DNA of 64,000 bases, taken from positions 1 through 64,000 of the forward strand of contig DATELA010000104.1 of the NCBI GenBank assembly GCA_035277145.1, in the 5' to 3' direction. Every line of letters begins with the position of its first letter. Within the stretch, counting starts at the first letter, position 1. Positions 56,910 to 64,000 of the stretch are shown one piece after another. The notes below the pieces were generated by a model that saw only the letters and a list, made by a program, of their open reading frames with translations, was not told where the DNA came from and did no database searches. A program made the translations under genes and the position numbers. This DNA is from DASRAP01 sp035277145 (GTDB lineage: Bacteria; Gemmatimonadota; Gemmatimonadetes; Gemmatimonadales; Gemmatimonadaceae).

Positions 56910-58198
56910 GACGCTACCCTCGACGGCTCGCGCGGCGTTTTCATCGGACGCTGTGCCGCGTTGCGCTGATCGACGGACGCGCGTGACTGCGCGGCGCTCG
57001 CCGGATCAAATGGATTCGTCACGAGCATGTCTTCCAGTGACTTGAACGGCAGCGCAAATGCGGGCCGTGAATTCACCAGCACGACGGCGAAGTTGATCGC
57101 CGCCGCAAGCACCTGCAGCACGGGCAACGTCAGCAACTCGAACAACCGCTTCCCTTCCTGCTGGAACCACGCGACGTCTGCCTTGAGCGCGTTCACGGGC
57201 GCGCGCCACATGTCATTGGAAACCGGCGCAGGCACGGATGACAATTGCGTTTCCGTGGTCAGCGTCTGACGTCCGAGAATTGCCAGCAATGCCGGCGTCC
57301 CGAATCGTCCGAACAGGAACCACGACATACCGCGAACGCCCAGCCATCCGAACGATGCAAGCGCCATGGTTGACGCAATGCCGAGTCGCAGCGTGCCGCC
57401 CGACTGTTGCGCGATCCACGGTGTAATGGCGTCGATCAATTCGCGATACAGGAACACGACTTCAAAGAACATCACGGCGCTCTCGACGAGCGTCATCTGC
57501 ACAATCGACGAGACTTTGCGCGTGCGAATTGCTTCGGCGAGTACGTGCACGCACGCGAAGCTTCCCGCCACGAGCATGAACAGGAACAACCAGAGCAACG
57601 GCGCCATCACCGCGGGATTCGGATCGTAGCCCGTGAGTCCGCCGAATACTTCGGTCAGCGTCGGAAACAGTGTGTATGTGAAAACGGTTGCTTCAACACC
57701 TGACCACACCAGCAACACGAGAAACGCGATCCACGGAACGCCCGGCTGGAAATAGCGCCGCGAGGTCCAGTCGAGTGCAGCCAGCGGCGATCGCACAACA
57801 CCGAACAGCGCGTTGCGAATCGTGAGCAGCACGAATCGAATGCCACCGAACACCCATCCCGCCATCGCGACACCAAGTCGCGCAAAACCGGTCCAGTAGA
57901 GCCACACCATGCGCGCGCCGTCCCACCACGCCATGAGCATCGACGTCATGTACGCGCCGCGATTGGACCGGAACGGAATCGTGTACAGCGACAGCATCGT
58001 GCTCCACATGCCTGCCACGAGCAGGCCCGCGGGCAACGCCAACGCGACTGTCATCAACACGACAGTGCCGGTGCTCTGCGACGTGAAGAACGTGAGCATG
58101 CCGGACATCCACTCGGGGATCCACCGCAGGGGTGTGAGCAGCGCCGTGACGACGCCGCGCGATTCCGGTGGAAGGAGATCGATCTGGCCTTGGAACAT
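56906..58198 (-). CDS. Polytopic membrane protein of unknown function, paired with the VWA lipoprotein
   Basis: 430 residues from ATG 58198. About eight hydrophobic segments are visible, such as GTVVLMTVALALPAGLLVAG, LLWLFLFMLVAGSFACVHVL, and VLQVLAAAINFAVVLV. Around them lie amphipathic regions (PLAALDWTSRRYFQPG) and a charged cytoplasmic-type tail (SRASVDQRNAAQRPMKTP). No known transporter motif is seen. The ATGA overlap with the VWA gene suggests they act together. Confidence 0.6.
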   Translation of the reverse strand: MFQGQIDLLPPESRGVVTALLTPLRWIPEWMSGMLTFFTSQSTGTVVLMTVALALPAGLLVAGMWSTMLSLYTIPFRSNRGAYMTSMLMAWWDGARMVWLYWTGFARLGVAMAGWVFGGIRFVLLTIRNALFGVVRSPLAALDWTSRRYFQPGVPWIAFLVLLVWSGVEATVFTYTLFPTLTEVFGGLTGYDPNPAVMAPLLWLFLFMLVAGSFACVHVLAEAIRTRKVSSIVQMTLVESAVMFFEVVFLYRELIDAITPWIAQQSGGTLRLGIASTMALASFGWLGVRGMSWFLFGRFGTPALLAILGRQTLTTETQLSSVPAPVSNDMWRAPVNALKADVAWFQQEGKRLFELLTLPVLQVLAAAINFAVVLVNSRPAFALPFKSLEDMLVTNPFDPASAAQSRASVDQRNAAQRPMKTPREPSRVAS

Positions 58199-58522
58199 GC
58201 GACCCTCGCAGGGAGGGATTGCTACGCGGCGTCGACTTCGGCGCGTCTCACGTAGCGGGTGCGGTGGCCACGGCATCGCGGGTCCACGCGCAAAAAACTC
58301 ACAAAAAACTCAGCAATCCAACCTCTGTGTAGCACCGGAGCGACGCAAGCGTTCCTGAACACGCGAGACCGGTGGCGCGCATCACAGGTGTCACTATGCT
58401 GGCACGAATGCGCCGCCCCTGCACGCGTCATCCCGGGACCGCTATTCTTATCCCGTCGCGTCTGCGCGACGATGCGCGCGCACACTTTGCACGCTGCCGA
58501 ACACCTCGAGTGAGGATCACCG
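58199..58522. other. 324-bp divergent intergenic region
   Basis: It separates the minus-strand membrane-protein gene from the plus-strand lipoprotein gene and must hold both promoters. It contains an imperfect inverted repeat (GCTACGCGGCG...ACGTAGC, 58219-58259) and a direct repeat CAAAAAACTCACAAAAAACT. CGCTATTCTTATCCCG near 58440 could be a -10 region for the plus-strand gene. No gene is convincing. Confidence 0.45.
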
Positions 58523-59434
58523 ATGATCGCACCGTTGTACCGCAGTGCCACCCTGACGGCGCTGGCGCTTGCCGTTTTCTCCGCGTCATGCGGCGACGAT
58601 GAATCGCTCGGCGCCCCCGACGCGAAGTCGTGTACGCGCGGGTCGCTTTCCGTCGACCGCACGGTCGAAGGAAAGGTCGACGCAGAAAGCTGTGTGTTGT
58701 GGGATGATTACAACTACGACCTCTACCCCGCCGAATCGTGGACATTCCAGACATCGGCGAACAAGGCGTACATCGTGCGTCTCGTGCCGATCGAAGACGA
58801 CGAAGCGGTCAACAACTTCAACGGCGAGATGGAGGTGTACGCGCGCAATGACGAGGGCGACGCGTACTATGCGACCGGCTACTGGGATACCTACGGCGTG
58901 GCCAACGGCAACGGCGGCGTGTCGCAAGAATTGGTATTCACGTCGCGCAAATCCGAGCGCGTTTCGATTCGCGTGAACGCGTATTCCGCGGCCGATACCG
59001 GTGCGTACGAACTGACCGTCATCTCATGCCCAATGCCACACATCGCAGCAGGCGCGACGTCGGCGGCCGTCGAATTCAACGCGGACTGTGCGCTCGAGAG
59101 CGAAGGCGTCACGCCACCGACTCCCGTCGCGTTCTTCAATTTCGACGCGAACATCGATGACGACATCGACGTCACGGCGACGCGCACGGCGGGTACGTCG
59201 ACCATGCGCTTCCGCGTACGCGGACCGGACCTCGACTTTGGTTGTTACACCGCCAGCTGCACGAGCATTTCGTCGGCGACGGGAGTTGGTCCGCTGACGC
59301 TGAGCCCGAACTTCGACCGGTCGGGAAATTTCACGGTCGCCGTGTACCAGGCGACGGTTGGCACACTGACCGCAACGGTCGGCGTCGTCCTCAACCCTCC
59401 GCCAGCCGCTCCAGCGCGCGGCGCGTCGCGCTAA
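58523..59434 (+). CDS. Lipoprotein with pre-peptidase C-terminal (PPC)-like domains
   Basis: 303 residues with a lipobox (LAVFSASCGDD). Two beta-sandwich-like units follow: CTRGSLSVDRTVEGKVDAES...ESWTFQTSANKAYIVRLVPI, ending in the aromatic/polar ADTGAYELTVISCP; then PTPVAFFNFDANIDDDIDVT. The G-x-Y-x-L-x-V pattern resembles PPC/DUF11-type secreted domains. The next gene is a paralogue with the same layout, so they probably arose by duplication. The function is unknown; a surface adhesion or stabilising role is inferred. Confidence 0.65.
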   Translation: MIAPLYRSATLTALALAVFSASCGDDESLGAPDAKSCTRGSLSVDRTVEGKVDAESCVLWDDYNYDLYPAESWTFQTSANKAYIVRLVPIEDDEAVNNFNGEMEVYARNDEGDAYYATGYWDTYGVANGNGGVSQELVFTSRKSERVSIRVNAYSAADTGAYELTVISCPMPHIAAGATSAAVEFNADCALESEGVTPPTPVAFFNFDANIDDDIDVTATRTAGTSTMRFRVRGPDLDFGCYTASCTSISSATGVGPLTLSPNFDRSGNFTVAVYQATVGTLTATVGVVLNPPPAAPARGASR

Positions 59435-59444
59435 GGAGACCACC

Positions 59445-60401
59445 ATGACGAACAACATCACGCGCACCATGCGCTTTCCGATTGCACTCGCAGCTGTCGC
59501 GGTTTTCGCGTCGTGCGGTGGAGACTCCACGACGCAGCCGACGTTCGGGTCGGGCTGCTCGGTCGGCAGTCTGCGTTCCGGCGAAACCGTCGAAGGCGAA
59601 CTCGGCGCCGAGTCGTGCAGCATTCCGTATCACTTCTGGAGCGGGAACGAAGTCTCGTACGAGACGTATCGCGTCACGCTGCAGGAGGGCAAAGGCTACT
59701 GGTTCTATATGCGGCAGATTCCGAACGGCGACGGCGACAATGACCTCGACGCGTTGCTCACGCTGTACGGGAGAGATGAATCGGGCGCAACAATTCCGCT
59801 CGCCATCAGCGACGATGATGCCGGCGGTATCGACGGTCACGATTCCGAGATCTTTTTCGTTGCGCCGCGAAGCGGAACGTTCAACCTCGTCGCAGGATCG
59901 TACGACATCAACGACGTTGGCGGATACCGGCTGACGATGCGCGAGTGCCCGGTTGTGGCGACGCTCGACACGGCCGGCACGTATGAGTCGTTGCCGTTCG
60001 CGGACAGCGAGTGCGTGCGCCACAGCATCGCACAAACCGGCGTCGCATCAAAGATCGTGCTGATGGCGATTCCGTCTGATGAATTCGAGACGCTCGACCT
60101 CGATGTCACCTCGGGCGATTTCTCGCCGCGCATTGAAGCCGGCGGTCCGGGTTTCGATACGTACGACAACATTTACGACGACAACGTCTACGAAGTCTCG
60201 TCGACCACGCCGGCAACCGTGTCGTTGGTGAACGGTGAAGTCTCCGGCATGGTGACACTCGCGGTCGGCGCGTCGATGTTCGATCCGAGCGGCACGTTCG
60301 ATGTCGTGCTCGGCCGGACACCTGCGCCAGGTAAGCCGGCGACCGGCGGCGGCGTGCCGACGATGAAATCCATGTTTGCGGGGGCGCTCAAACGGCGGTA
60401 A
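59445..60401 (+). CDS. Paralogous PPC-like lipoprotein
   Basis: 318 residues with a lipobox (VAVFASCGGDS). The first domain starts CSVGSLRSGETVEGELGAES and ends DVGGYRLTMRECP, mirroring the preceding protein (CTRGSLSVDRTVEGKVDAES; ADTGAYELTVISCP). The segment GDGDNDLDALLTLYGRDESG and the following DDDAGGIDGHDSE are rich in Asp, possibly binding calcium. It is 10 bases after its paralogue, so they share a transcript that ends at the terminator at 60432. Confidence 0.65.
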   Translation: MTNNITRTMRFPIALAAVAVFASCGGDSTTQPTFGSGCSVGSLRSGETVEGELGAESCSIPYHFWSGNEVSYETYRVTLQEGKGYWFYMRQIPNGDGDNDLDALLTLYGRDESGATIPLAISDDDAGGIDGHDSEIFFVAPRSGTFNLVAGSYDINDVGGYRLTMRECPVVATLDTAGTYESLPFADSECVRHSIAQTGVASKIVLMAIPSDEFETLDLDVTSGDFSPRIEAGGPGFDTYDNIYDDNVYEVSSTTPATVSLVNGEVSGMVTLAVGASMFDPSGTFDVVLGRTPAPGKPATGGGVPTMKSMFAGALKRR

Positions 60402-60431
60402 CCCCGAAAAGGGAAAGGGAACCTTGAAGTG

Positions 60432-60469
60432 CGAAGTGCGAGGAGAGCGTTTCCTCGCACTTCGTTTTT
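60432..60469 (+). terminator. Intrinsic terminator after the PPC-like lipoprotein genes
   Basis: CGAAGTGCGAGGA (60432-60444) pairs perfectly with TCCTCGCACTTCG (60452-60464) across seven bases and is followed by TTTTT. It lies 31 bases after the stop codon. Confidence 0.94.
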
Positions 60470-60482
60470 CCGCCCGCAAACC

Positions 60483-60533
60483 CATCACCCTCCACCCCAC
60501 TACCGCCTACCGCCTAGACCCTACACCCTCAGT
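60483..60533. repeat. CACCCT/CCGCCTA-type simple repeat
   Basis: The words CATCACCCTCCACCCCACTA and CCGCCTACCGCCTAGACCCT recur here, as at 56090-56163. The block sits between a terminator and the methionine-operon promoter. Confidence 0.75.
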
Positions 60534-60538
60534 AGAGC

Positions 60539-60569
60539 TTGACATCTTCGCAGGATGCGACCAGACTAT
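60539..60569 (+). promoter_or_regulatory. Candidate promoter of the methionine operon
   Basis: TTGACA at 60539-60544 is a perfect -35 box. The -10 is unclear; CAGACT (60562-60567, 17-base spacer) and GACTAT (60564-60569, 19-base spacer) each match at three positions. The SAM-II aptamer begins about 20 bases further on, which fits an RNA leader starting here. Confidence 0.5.
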
Positions 60570-60587
60570 GCCGCACAACTGAGTCGC

Positions 60588-60636
60588 CCGTGGTGATTTG
60601 CCGCCTATTGCCGCCACGTTAAACAAAGTGCTAAAA
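60588..60636 (+). promoter_or_regulatory. SAM-II riboswitch aptamer
   Basis: The RNA reads CGTGGTGATTTGCCGCC, TATTGCCGCCACG, then TTAAACAAAGTGCTAAA. P1 is CGTGG (60589-60593) with CCACG (60614-60618). The loop TTTG (60597-60600) can pair with CAAA (60624-60627), forming the pseudoknot. GATTTG, the ACGTTAAACAAA stretch and GCTAAA are the conserved blocks of the SAM-II (metA) motif, which binds S-adenosylmethionine. It lies upstream of metX, a classic SAM-II target, and is followed by an intrinsic terminator, so it probably ends transcription when SAM is plentiful. Confidence 0.9.
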
Positions 60637-60645
60637 CGCGAACGC

Positions 60646-60679
60646 GCCCGGGGGCAACTCACCTGGGCAATTTTGTTTT
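60646..60679 (+). terminator. Intrinsic terminator forming the SAM-II expression platform
   Basis: GCCCGGG (60646-60652) pairs with CCTGGGC (60662-60668, one G-T pair) across nine bases and is followed by AATTTTGTTTTC. It begins 10 bases after the aptamer and 63 bases before metX, so it should act as the switchable terminator. Confidence 0.7.
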
Positions 60680-60741
60680 CTGGACCCCGCGTTTGATGCA
60701 CCCAGCAATCGGCGGAAGTCACGCGTTGCCAGGAGTGCACG

Positions 60742-61704
60742 ATGCCGGTCGCAGCACCAACAGTTCGCAACAACACAGCTCAGCCTTCACGCGGCGAACT
60801 TCCGCCGTTCGAAGTCAGCGGCGCGCCCTCGGCGCCCGTCGTCGTCGTCCTCGGCGGCATTTCCGCGACGCAACACGTGTGTGCGAACGCGATCGATCGC
60901 ACGCCGGGTTGGTGGGATGTCATTGCGGGGCAAGGCAAAGCGATCGACACGGATCGCTATCGCATTGTCAGTTATCAGTGGCTTGACGGCGGGCGCGATG
61001 AACGCGGACGTCCCGTGCGCGCGGTCACCACACACGATCAAGCGGATGCGCTCGCAGCGGTGCTCGATCACATCGGCGCCGAGCGTGTGCATGCGATTGT
61101 CGGCGCGTCGTACGGTGGGTTTGTCGCGCTCGCGTTCGCGGAGCGCTATCCCAAGCGCGCGCAGCGCGTCGTCGTCATCGGTGCGGCGCACAAGCCGCAC
61201 CCGATGTCGACGGCGCGCCGCGCGATTCAGCGGCGCATTGTGGAGCTCGCGCTCGACGCCGGCCGCGGGAAGGAAGGGCTCGCACTCGCGCGTGCGCTTG
61301 CCATCACGACGTATCGCAGTCCCGCGGAATTCGCGGATCGGTTTGCGAGCGCGCCAACGGTGCGCGCGAGTGCAACGGCGACGTTCCCCGTCGAGAAATA
61401 CCTCGACCATAACGCGGAGCGTTTTGCCGCAGCGTGGGAACCATCGCGGTTTCTCGCGTTGTCGCTATCGGGCGATTTGCACTCCGTGAATCCCGCCTCG
61501 ATCACCGTACCCACGACGGTGATCGCGATCGAAGACGACGAAGTGGTTCCGCTCGCGCAAATGCGCGAGCTCGCCGAACAACTCGCAGGACCCGTGCGGT
61601 TGCGTGTTTTGCCGACGCGCAACGGACACGATGCTTTTCTCGCGCGGCCCGATGCGTTGGGCCCAGAACTCATTGCAGCGCTCGAAGCGCCGGTACGCAA
61701 ATGA
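60742..61704 (+). CDS. metX: Homoserine O-acyltransferase, MetX type
   Basis: 320 residues of alpha/beta-hydrolase fold. VVVVLGGISATQHVCAN is the oxyanion region typical of MetX, YQWLDGG follows, the nucleophile elbow is GASYGGFVALAF (Ser about 123), the acid lies in VIAIEDDEVVP, and the His in RNGHDAF. It acylates homoserine (acetyl or succinyl donor not decidable by eye; the GGISA type resembles MetX succinyltransferases) as the first committed step of methionine synthesis. A strong AGGAG lies six bases before the ATG. It is controlled by the SAM-II switch upstream and overlaps the next gene by four bases. Confidence 0.9.
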   Translation: MPVAAPTVRNNTAQPSRGELPPFEVSGAPSAPVVVVLGGISATQHVCANAIDRTPGWWDVIAGQGKAIDTDRYRIVSYQWLDGGRDERGRPVRAVTTHDQADALAAVLDHIGAERVHAIVGASYGGFVALAFAERYPKRAQRVVVIGAAHKPHPMSTARRAIQRRIVELALDAGRGKEGLALARALAITTYRSPAEFADRFASAPTVRASATATFPVEKYLDHNAERFAAAWEPSRFLALSLSGDLHSVNPASITVPTTVIAIEDDEVVPLAQMRELAEQLAGPVRLRVLPTRNGHDAFLARPDALGPELIAALEAPVRK

Positions 61705-64000
61705 GCAACACCCGGGAAACCAGCACGCGCGCAGTGCGCGCCGCCATCGCAACGGACAAACAGTACGGCGCGGTGACACCGCCGTTGTACTTGTCCACGA
61801 ACTTCGCCTTCGACGGATTCGCGAAGCCGCGCGCGTACGACTACACGCGCAGCGGAAATCCGACGCGATCGCAACTTGCGGAAGCGCTCGCCGAACTCGA
61901 AGGCGGCGCGGGCGCCGTCGTGACGAGCACCGGCATGTCCGCGGTGTTGCTCGTGTTCCAGTTACTCAAGCAAACCGACACGATCGTCGCTGCGCACGAC
62001 TGTTACGGCGGCACGCAACGGTTGCTGCGTTCGCTCGCCGGTCGCGGACTCTTTCGCTACGTGCTCGTTGATCTCACGTCGCCCGAAGGAATCGCGCGCA
62101 TCGCGGCAGAGAAGCCGAAGATCGTGTGGGTGGAAACGCCGAGTAATCCGTTGCTGCGCATTACGGACATTAAGAAAGTTGCCGCGGCGTCCAAGGCGGC
62201 CGGCGCATTGTGCGTAGTGGACAACACGTTCCTCTCACCGGCGTTGCAGCGCCCGCTCGAGCTCGGCGCAGACATCGTGCTGCACTCGACGACGAAGTAT
62301 CTGAACGGCCACAGCGATCTCGTCGGGGGCGCGATCATTACGAAGGATGCGACGCTCGCAGCCGATCTCACCTGGTGGGCGAACTGTCTGGGCATCACGG
62401 GAGCACCGTTCGATTCGTGGCTCACGCTGCGCGGTATTCGCACGCTGTTCGCGCGCATGGATCATCATCTGGCGAACACGAAAGCGGTTGTTGAACTGCT
62501 CACAAAGCATCCGGCGATCGAGCGCGTGTACTACCCCGGTCTCGAGAATCATCCGGGCCATGACATCGCGCGCAAACAGCAGAGCGGTTTCGGCGCGATG
62601 GTGAGCTTCGAACTCAAAGGCGGGACGCCGGCCGTCGAACGATTTGCGGCGGCGGTGCAATTGTTCACGCTCGCAGAATCACTCGGCGGCGTCGAAAGCC
62701 TCGTCGCGCACCCCGCGACGATGACACACGCATCCATGGATGCGGCCGCGCGAGCGGCCGCGGGCATCAGCGACAGTCTCGTGCGCTTATCGATTGGAAT
62801 CGAAGCCGCGCGGGACCTGGTCGCCGATTTGCAGCAAGCACTCGACGCGAGTGTTGAAACCGCCGTGGGCGCCGCGAGCGTCGCGTCGGTGAGCGAACGC
62901 GATGCCGCGAACGTTGTCGTCATCGGCGCTGGCACCATTGGGCGCGAGTTGCTGTCGCAGGTCACCGCGAACACGCGCAGTGGTGCGCCGTTCAACGTGC
63001 TCGGCGTCGCGGATCGCTCGGGCTATGTGTTCGATACCGCGGGTGTGTCGGACGAACAACTCCGCGCGCTGTGTGCGCGCAAGCTCGACGGCGCACCAAT
63101 CGCTGGTGCGACCGATGCGCACGCGGGACACGCCGCGGCGCTCGTCGACAAGCTCGCAGCTGATGGCGTGACGCGTCCGATCATTGTGGATGTCACCGCG
63201 GCGGACACGCATGAACTGCTGCGCCACGCCTTCACCAAAGGCTGGGACGCGGTACTCGCGAACAAGATTCCGCTCGCCGACGAACAGGAACGCGTCGACA
63301 CGCTGTTGAGCGATGCACGCGACAACGGATGCGGATTGCGCTACGAAGCCACAGTTGGCGCCGGCCTTCCCGTCATCGACACCATCAACAAGCTCATCGA
63401 AGCCGGCGACAACATCACCGCAATCGAAGGGTGTCCGTCGGGCACGCTGGGTTTCTTGTTCGGCGAACTGAGTGCAGGACGTCCGTTCTCCGCCGCGCTC
63501 GCGGAAGCAGTTTCGCTCGGACTCACTGAGCCCGATCCGCGCATAGATCTGTCCGGCATCGACGTTGCGCGCAAAGCGCTGATCCTTGGCCGGCTGATTG
63601 GCTATCGCGGCAACTCGAGCGCGATCAGCGTCGAGTCGCTCATTCCCGCGACACTCAGCGGCGGAACTCCGGGCGAGTTCCTCGATCGCACGCGTCAACT
63701 CGACGCTGAGTGGTCCGCACGCGTCGCTGACGCGGCAGCAGAGAATTGTGTATTGCGATATCGCGCACGCGTGACGCGCGATCAGATCTCTGTCGGCCTC
63801 GTGTGGGTTCCACGCTCGAGTCCGCTCGGTACGCTGAGTGGGACCGATAATCAGTTCGCGATCACCACCTCGCGCTACGACAAGCAGCCGCTCGTCATCA
63901 CTGGTCCGGGCGCCGGGCCAGGCGTCACCGCGGCGGGTGTGTACAATGACCTGCGCGCGCTTGCAACGCGGCGCCGTGCAGGGCGCGCGGGGGTGACCGC
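61701..64000 (+). CDS. Fused cystathionine gamma-synthase-like / homoserine dehydrogenase (3' end beyond window)
   Basis: At least 766 residues without a stop. Residues 1-385 form a PLP-dependent trans-sulfuration enzyme: YDYTRSGNPTRSQL, the PLP lysine in HSTTKYLNGHSD (about 199), and ESLGGVESLVAHPATMTHAS. Residues about 405-755 form a homoserine dehydrogenase: NAD(P) site VVVIGAGTIGREL, VLANKIPLAD (catalytic Lys), GGLP/GLPVIDT, DLSGIDVARKALILGRL, and GPGAGPGVTAAGVYNDLRAL near the end. No aspartate kinase domain is present in the visible part. One polypeptide would thus make homoserine and, after MetX acylation, cystathionine. It overlaps metX by four bases. Confidence 0.9.
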   Translation, partial: MSNTRETSTRAVRAAIATDKQYGAVTPPLYLSTNFAFDGFAKPRAYDYTRSGNPTRSQLAEALAELEGGAGAVVTSTGMSAVLLVFQLLKQTDTIVAAHDCYGGTQRLLRSLAGRGLFRYVLVDLTSPEGIARIAAEKPKIVWVETPSNPLLRITDIKKVAAASKAAGALCVVDNTFLSPALQRPLELGADIVLHSTTKYLNGHSDLVGGAIITKDATLAADLTWWANCLGITGAPFDSWLTLRGIRTLFARMDHHLANTKAVVELLTKHPAIERVYYPGLENHPGHDIARKQQSGFGAMVSFELKGGTPAVERFAAAVQLFTLAESLGGVESLVAHPATMTHASMDAAARAAAGISDSLVRLSIGIEAARDLVADLQQALDASVETAVGAASVASVSERDAANVVVIGAGTIGRELLSQVTANTRSGAPFNVLGVADRSGYVFDTAGVSDEQLRALCARKLDGAPIAGATDAHAGHAAALVDKLAADGVTRPIIVDVTAADTHELLRHAFTKGWDAVLANKIPLADEQERVDTLLSDARDNGCGLRYEATVGAGLPVIDTINKLIEAGDNITAIEGCPSGTLGFLFGELSAGRPFSAALAEAVSLGLTEPDPRIDLSGIDVARKALILGRLIGYRGNSSAISVESLIPATLSGGTPGEFLDRTRQLDAEWSARVADAAAENCVLRYRARVTRDQISVGLVWVPRSSPLGTLSGTDNQFAITTSRYDKQPLVITGPGAGPGVTAAGVYNDLRALATRRRAGRAGVT

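Noticed and set aside
54690..56969. A 759-residue open frame on the plus strand
   Set aside because: It lies antisense to the pyruvyl transferase, membrane protein and VWA genes, is very rich in Arg and His, and crosses intergenic repeats. It is a GC-driven shadow frame.
61701..62800. Two separate genes, metB and hom, instead of a fusion
   Set aside because: The frame runs without stop or start signals from the PLP domain into the NAD-binding motif, with a plausible linker around residues 385-405.

Overview
The window is high-GC chromosomal DNA from a Gram-negative bacterium. Its gene content suggests Gemmatimonadota, with Acidobacteriota as the nearest alternative. The pointers are two very large orphan MacB/FtsX-type (ADOP) permeases, a PknB-like kinase operonic with a secreted WD40-like protein, a VPS10/BNR-repeat protein over 1,100 residues long, many secreted peptidases and beta-propellers, and Arg/Gly-rich low-complexity inserts in exported proteins. 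No tRNA, rRNA, CRISPR array, transposase or phage gene was seen.

Layout. 1-4.1 kb: a truncated Eco57I/TaqI-like adenine methyltransferase, an overlapping SNF2-type helicase and a HAD phosphatase. 4.2-9.7 kb: ECF sigma factor, anti-sigma factor, two DUF4097 proteins and an ADOP permease. 10-16.3 kb: a complete imuA-imuB-dnaE2 mutagenesis cassette. 16.4-21.3 kb: a SufR-like regulator divergent from a DUF4142 protein, then a WD40-like lipoprotein and a Ser/Thr kinase. 21.6-29.6 kb: radical SAM/HhH protein, VPS10-like protein, a possible PD-(D/E)XK orphan and an S41 peptidase. 29.8-38.4 kb: an M61 peptidase/ArsR/beta-lactamase operon, an ADOP permease/PadR operon and two secreted unknowns. 38.5-43.2 kb: propeller protein, Uma2, ExbD, a carboxymuconolactone decarboxylase-like protein divergent from an MmyB-like regulator, and prephenate dehydratase. 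43.2-48.4 kb: DUF1302 / LolA-like / RND exporter / TetR cluster. 48.5-58.2 kb: peptidase M28, HpcH-like, propeller, acetamidase, pyruvyltransferase, VWA lipoprotein and membrane proteins. 58.5-60.4 kb: two paralogous lipoproteins. 60.5-64 kb: a methionine operon.

The most informative features lie outside the large genes. (1) The prephenate dehydratase gene lacks an ACT domain. It is preceded by a 27-codon leader peptide with the run F-T-Y-F-Y-F-W and by a perfect intrinsic terminator whose 5' arm can alternatively pair with the leader: a classical attenuator. (2) A SAM-II riboswitch followed by an intrinsic terminator precedes metX and a fused cystathionine-synthase/homoserine-dehydrogenase gene that runs off the right edge. 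(3) Gaps between genes are filled with modular hairpin repeats built from CCACGGAT/CGCGGA words and with several unrelated minisatellites. Some of these also lie in frame inside genes (helicase, imuB, dnaE2). (4) Several promoters place the predicted transcription start at the start codon, suggesting leaderless mRNAs. (5) Clear palindromic operators sit beside the SufR-like, PadR and TetR regulators.

All functional calls come from reading motifs and context by eye. No database search was run.
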